NCBI GenBank assembly: GCA_023392115.1
Contig: JAEVZT010000218.1
Location: forward strand, 1 to 5,641
Direction of reading: 5' to 3'
DNA: 5,641 nucleotides
Origin: Chloroflexota bacterium
GTDB taxonomy: Bacteria > Chloroflexota > Anaerolineae > Aggregatilineales > Phototrophicaceae
Position 1 is the first letter of the stretch; each line of letters opens with the position of its first letter. Shown here piece after piece: positions 4,724-5,641 of the stretch. Made by a program: the position numbers and the translations under genes. Below the pieces are notes generated by a model that saw nothing but the letters and a program-made list of their open reading frames with translations, had not been told where the DNA came from and ran no database searches.

Positions 4724-5641
4724 ATGCGAAAGTCGGCTCTGTTCCTGCTGTTGATCGTCTGTTTGAGCTTTGTGGTTATCCCCGTGCGCGCGCAGAATGA
4801 CGCGGCGATCACGCTGGTTGTCGAGGCGGGCTTCGACGGTTATTTCCGCGACGCGGCGTGGATGCCCGTCCTCGTTCACGCAAGCAATAACGGCGAAGAT
4901 GTCAGCGGGCGGCTTGTCGTGCGCCCGGAAACGTCCGGCAGCGCCGTCACCAACACCTACAGCACGCCGGTGACGCTGGCGCGCGGCGCGCAGCAGACGG
5001 CAACGCTCTACATCACCGCCCGTTCACTGGCGCAGCAGATTCGCGTCGAGCTGATCGACGACGCGGGGACGGTGATCGCGGCGGCAGAGGCGGCGATTCG
5101 CGCGATCCAGCCGCAAGACCGTCTGCACGTCGTCATCAGCGAGTCGGCGCTCGGCGCTGTTGACCTGAGCGCGATTCACAGCAGCAATTTCAACGGCTAT
5201 CAAGCCGAATGGGCGGTGAGCGATCTGCCAGATCGAGTCGCCGCGCTTGACGCCGTCGACATGATTCTGATCAGCGACGCCGACAGCGGGACGCTCAGCG
5301 TCCGCCAGTCGACCGCCCTGCGCGACTGGATTGCGTCCGGCGGTCATTTGATCGTCACCGGCGGCGCGAACTGGCAGGCGACCGCCGCCGGACTCGGCAA
5401 TCTGCTCCCGCTGTCGCCGACAGGCAGCCAAGTCGCGGATAATCTCGTCTCGCTGGCGGACTGGCTGCGCCACGACGGCGAGCCGCTGGCACAAGAAGCG
5501 GTGATCGCCACCGGCGACCTGCACCCCGACGCGGTAACGCTCGTCGGTGACGACGTGCCGTTGATCGCCCGCCGTTCGTTCGGTGGTGGCGTCATCGACT
5601 ACCTGAGCGCCAACCCGACCGACGCGCCGCTGCGCGGCTGG
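4724..5641 (+). CDS. Exported protein with amidotransferase-like fold, 3' partial
   Basis: The frame is open to the window edge, giving at least 306 residues. It starts at ATG 4724-4726 with AAGG (4716-4719) four bases upstream. Residues 1-23 form a clear signal peptide (MRKSALFLLLIVCLSFVVI core, cleavage expected after VRA). Residues 26-110 look like a beta-sandwich: AGFDGYFRDAAWMPVLVHAS, SGRLVVRPETSG, then QQTATLYITAR. Residues 174-214 (LDAVDMILISDADSGTL, then RDWIASGGHLIVTGG) have the pattern of class I glutamine-amidotransferase-like domains, but no catalytic Cys is visible. The last part (SFGGGVIDYLSANPTDAPLRGW) fits large envelope proteins of Gram-positive bacteria and Chloroflexota that carry such a domain and usually end in membrane helices. 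The missing 3' end prevents a firm call. Function is unknown, and a non-enzymatic envelope role is the best guess. It is transcribed divergently from the tRNA operon. Confidence 0.85.
   Translation, partial: MRKSALFLLLIVCLSFVVIPVRAQNDAAITLVVEAGFDGYFRDAAWMPVLVHASNNGEDVSGRLVVRPETSGSAVTNTYSTPVTLARGAQQTATLYITARSLAQQIRVELIDDAGTVIAAAEAAIRAIQPQDRLHVVISESALGAVDLSAIHSSNFNGYQAEWAVSDLPDRVAALDAVDMILISDADSGTLSVRQSTALRDWIASGGHLIVTGGANWQATAAGLGNLLPLSPTGSQVADNLVSLADWLRHDGEPLAQEAVIATGDLHPDAVTLVGDDVPLIARRSFGGGVIDYLSANPTDAPLRGW

Noticed and set aside
4529..4879. Minus-strand frame of 116 residues across the repeat element
   Set aside because: Its C-terminal part is translated from the inverted-repeat GC runs, and it overlaps the start of the exported-protein gene. 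No ribosome binding site or family match is seen.
5024..5524. Minus-strand open frame of 166 residues at the right end
   Set aside because: It is antisense to the exported-protein frame, which has a signal peptide and a domain pattern.
1..5641. CRISPR array, transposase, integrase, toxin-antitoxin or phage genes
   Set aside because: None were seen in any frame. The coding content is a translation operon plus two envelope genes.

Overview
This window looks chromosomal and housekeeping. It most resembles a Chloroflexota (Anaerolineae-like) bacterium. That placement is inferred from a membrane-anchored SH3/LysM protein with Thr/Pro/Ala-rich linkers, from N-terminally extended SecE and NusG, and from the GC-rich coding sequence. 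No marker gene was compared against a database.

Plus strand, left edge (1-1038): the 3' part of a gene for a membrane-anchored protein with an SH3-like domain and a LysM domain. It converges on rplA, and the two share a bidirectional intrinsic terminator near 1060-1094.

Minus strand, 1105-4265, in transcription order (right to left): tRNA-Thr(UGU), tRNA-Tyr(GUA), tRNA-Thr(GGU), rpmG (L33), tRNA-Trp(CCA), secE, nusG, rplK (L11), rplA (L1). This is the familiar tRNA / L33 / Sec-Nus / L11-L1 translation block. It lacks the tRNA-Gly and tuf found in the E. coli version, and it stops at a terminator after rplA instead of running into rplJ-rplL-rpoBC. Three candidate sigma-70 promoters, all with the same -10 hexamer TAGAAT, can be read: two in tandem upstream of the first tRNA and one upstream of tRNA-Trp. 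A hairpin followed by a short T run between tRNA-Trp and secE could end the tRNA transcript or attenuate the protein genes. A palindromic GC-rich repeat lies between nusG and rplK, and a smaller hairpin lies between rplK and rplA.

Intergenic region 4266-4723: it holds the tandem tRNA promoters, a possible extended -10 promoter for the rightward gene, and a 135-bp nested inverted-repeat element (4530-4664) that could fold into a Y-shaped structure and resembles a MITE/REP-type element.

Plus strand, right edge (4724-5641, open at the end): an exported protein of at least 306 residues with a signal peptide, a beta-rich N-terminal part and a glutamine-amidotransferase-like fold segment, transcribed divergently from the tRNA operon.

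I found no convincing new defence, mobile or biosynthetic system. The points most worth checking are the nested inverted-repeat element, the two-helix SecE with a long basic tail, the tRNA-Trp with a Gln-like body, and the early end of the ribosomal operon.
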